Assembly (NCBI GenBank): GCA_012295275.1
Contig: CM022665.1
Location: forward strand, 14,663,976-14,727,975
Direction: 5' to 3'
Source of the DNA: Chrysomallon squamiferum
Taxonomy: Eukaryota; Mollusca; Gastropoda; Neomphalida; Peltospiridae
Length of the DNA: 64,000 nt
Each line of letters opens with the position of its first letter. Position 1 is the stretch's first letter. A model generated the notes under the pieces. The model saw only the letters and a list, made by a program, of their open reading frames with translations. It had not been told where the DNA came from and ran no database searches. Positions 63,438 to 64,000 of this stretch are shown here, piece after piece. Made by a program: the position numbers and the translations under genes.

Positions 63438-63614
63438 GAGACATTTACTAACAGTTTGATGAGTTGTCCCCTACCTGGATTTCCTCTCAAAGAGGATAGC
63501 GATATAGGCAGCATTACAGGCAGGAACAAAAGAAGAGTTGACGAAATAAAAAGTTCCAAGCAATTTCCTGTCAATTCAAAGAAACAGAAATTAAGAAATG
63601 GTGCCAAGAAGTGA
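63438..63614 (+). CDS. Candidate terminal coding exon, basic C-terminal tail
   Basis: The acceptor AGTTCACTTTTGCAG ends at 63437. The exon opens on a codon boundary and runs 58 codons to TGA at 63612-63614: ETFTNSLMSCPLPGFPLKED, then SDIGSITGRNKRRVDEIKSS, then KQFPVNSKKQKLRNGAKK. The end is rich in Lys and Arg (NKRR, KKQK, AKK), like a nuclear or nucleolar localisation signal. The exon is about 42 % GC against a much lower background. AATAAA follows 22 bases after the stop. The protein was not recognised. The opposite strand is also open for 80 codons but reads hydrophobic, less protein-like sequence. It may be the last exon of a gene whose earlier exons lie upstream or are too short to see. 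Confidence 0.4.
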   Translation, partial: ETFTNSLMSCPLPGFPLKEDSDIGSITGRNKRRVDEIKSSKQFPVNSKKQKLRNGAKK

Positions 63615-63635
63615 TACTATATTTTTACAAATAGT

Positions 63636-63641
63636 AATAAA
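63636..63641 (+). other. Candidate polyadenylation signal AATAAA
   Basis: Exact AATAAA 22 bases downstream of the stop at 63614. Such a short 3' UTR would be unusual but possible. A second AATAAA lies near 63801. Confidence 0.3.
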
Positions 63642-64000
63642 TGCACACACCCAACAAAGTTAAAACTATCACAGTAGCAAAATGAAAAACATAATCATGT
63701 GATGTTACATTATATGCGTGTGTATATATATATACACACACACCTATTTTTTGTTTTTGTCATTGTTGTTTTAGGTTTTTTTTTAAAAATAGAGTAGAAA
63801 ATAAAACAAACAAGACATCCCACATTAACACTTTTGCTTTAAAAACTTGTTTTTATTATTTCATTTTGTTACTGTGAGGCAAAGACAAAAAACATTTGTT
63901 AAAACCAGCAAAACAAAATGAATTTTCAGGATTATCTCATATTTTCAGACAACAAGACTGAAAAATTATATAAACATTCAAAAAAAAACAAAGAAAACAA
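63642..64000. other. AT-rich non-coding DNA
   Basis: Contains a short GTGT/(TA)/(CA) tract at 63717-63743 and T and A runs. No gene signals. Confidence 0.6.

Overview
The window looks like a stretch of a large, AT-rich animal genome, with a GC content near 30 % by eye. It has abundant microsatellites, long A and T runs, fragments resembling tRNA-derived SINEs, and short candidate exons with consensus-like splice sites separated by kilobases of non-coding DNA. There are no operons, ribosome binding sites or long open reading frames. An invertebrate with long introns is the best guess. A mollusc-like lophotrochozoan, possibly a cephalopod, would fit the texture, but nothing here proves it. Almost all reading frames over 60 codons fall in low-complexity DNA or lack coding composition, and I treat them as chance.

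Coding content is sparse. The best-supported exons are on the minus strand: a 34-nt microexon (53166-53199) and a 66-nt exon (45161-45226). Their splice sites fit consensus well, and their phases join into one open frame across an 8-kb intron. A third minus-strand exon (37664-37790) has a strong acceptor, reads to a stop codon and has a polyadenylation hexamer downstream. It cannot join the 45-kb exon directly because the phases differ, so an exon is missing or it belongs to another transcript. I could not recognise the protein. On the plus strand a candidate terminal exon lies at 63438-63614 with AATAAA 22 nt after the stop, and a weaker phase-compatible exon lies at 62049-62197. Weaker possibilities are at 1913-2005 (minus, faintly like a TGF-beta propeptide) and 55298-55438 (plus).

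Layout. 0-13 kb: AT-rich DNA with several degenerate tandem arrays, a SINE-like head and a long (CT)n tract. 13.5-13.9 kb: a high-complexity block that may be a regulatory element. 14-34 kb: more arrays (17.6, 21.6, 23.5, 25.9, 31.0 and 32.5 kb), microsatellites and a tRNA-like SINE at 30.84 kb. 36.6-38.3 kb: unusually complex, motif-dense DNA around the 37.7-kb exon. 38-53 kb: probably intronic, with SINE fragments and a (GA)n tract. 52.4-53.2 kb: a GC-richer segment with a perfect DR1 nuclear-receptor half-site pair, a 42-bp duplication and the microexon. 54-61 kb: microsatellites, a 175-bp dispersed duplication 1.32 kb apart and a compact cluster of MEF2-, forkhead- and GC-box-like sites. 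61.7-63.7 kb: the possible plus-strand 3' gene end.

The most distinctive pattern is the number of old, diverged tandem arrays (units of about 33-220 bp, at least twelve loci). They look like remnants of many separate local amplifications. I found no evidence for a novel enzymatic, defence or mobile system; the finds worth following are the unidentified exons, the conserved-looking blocks and the repeat biology. All similarity statements come from reading by eye.
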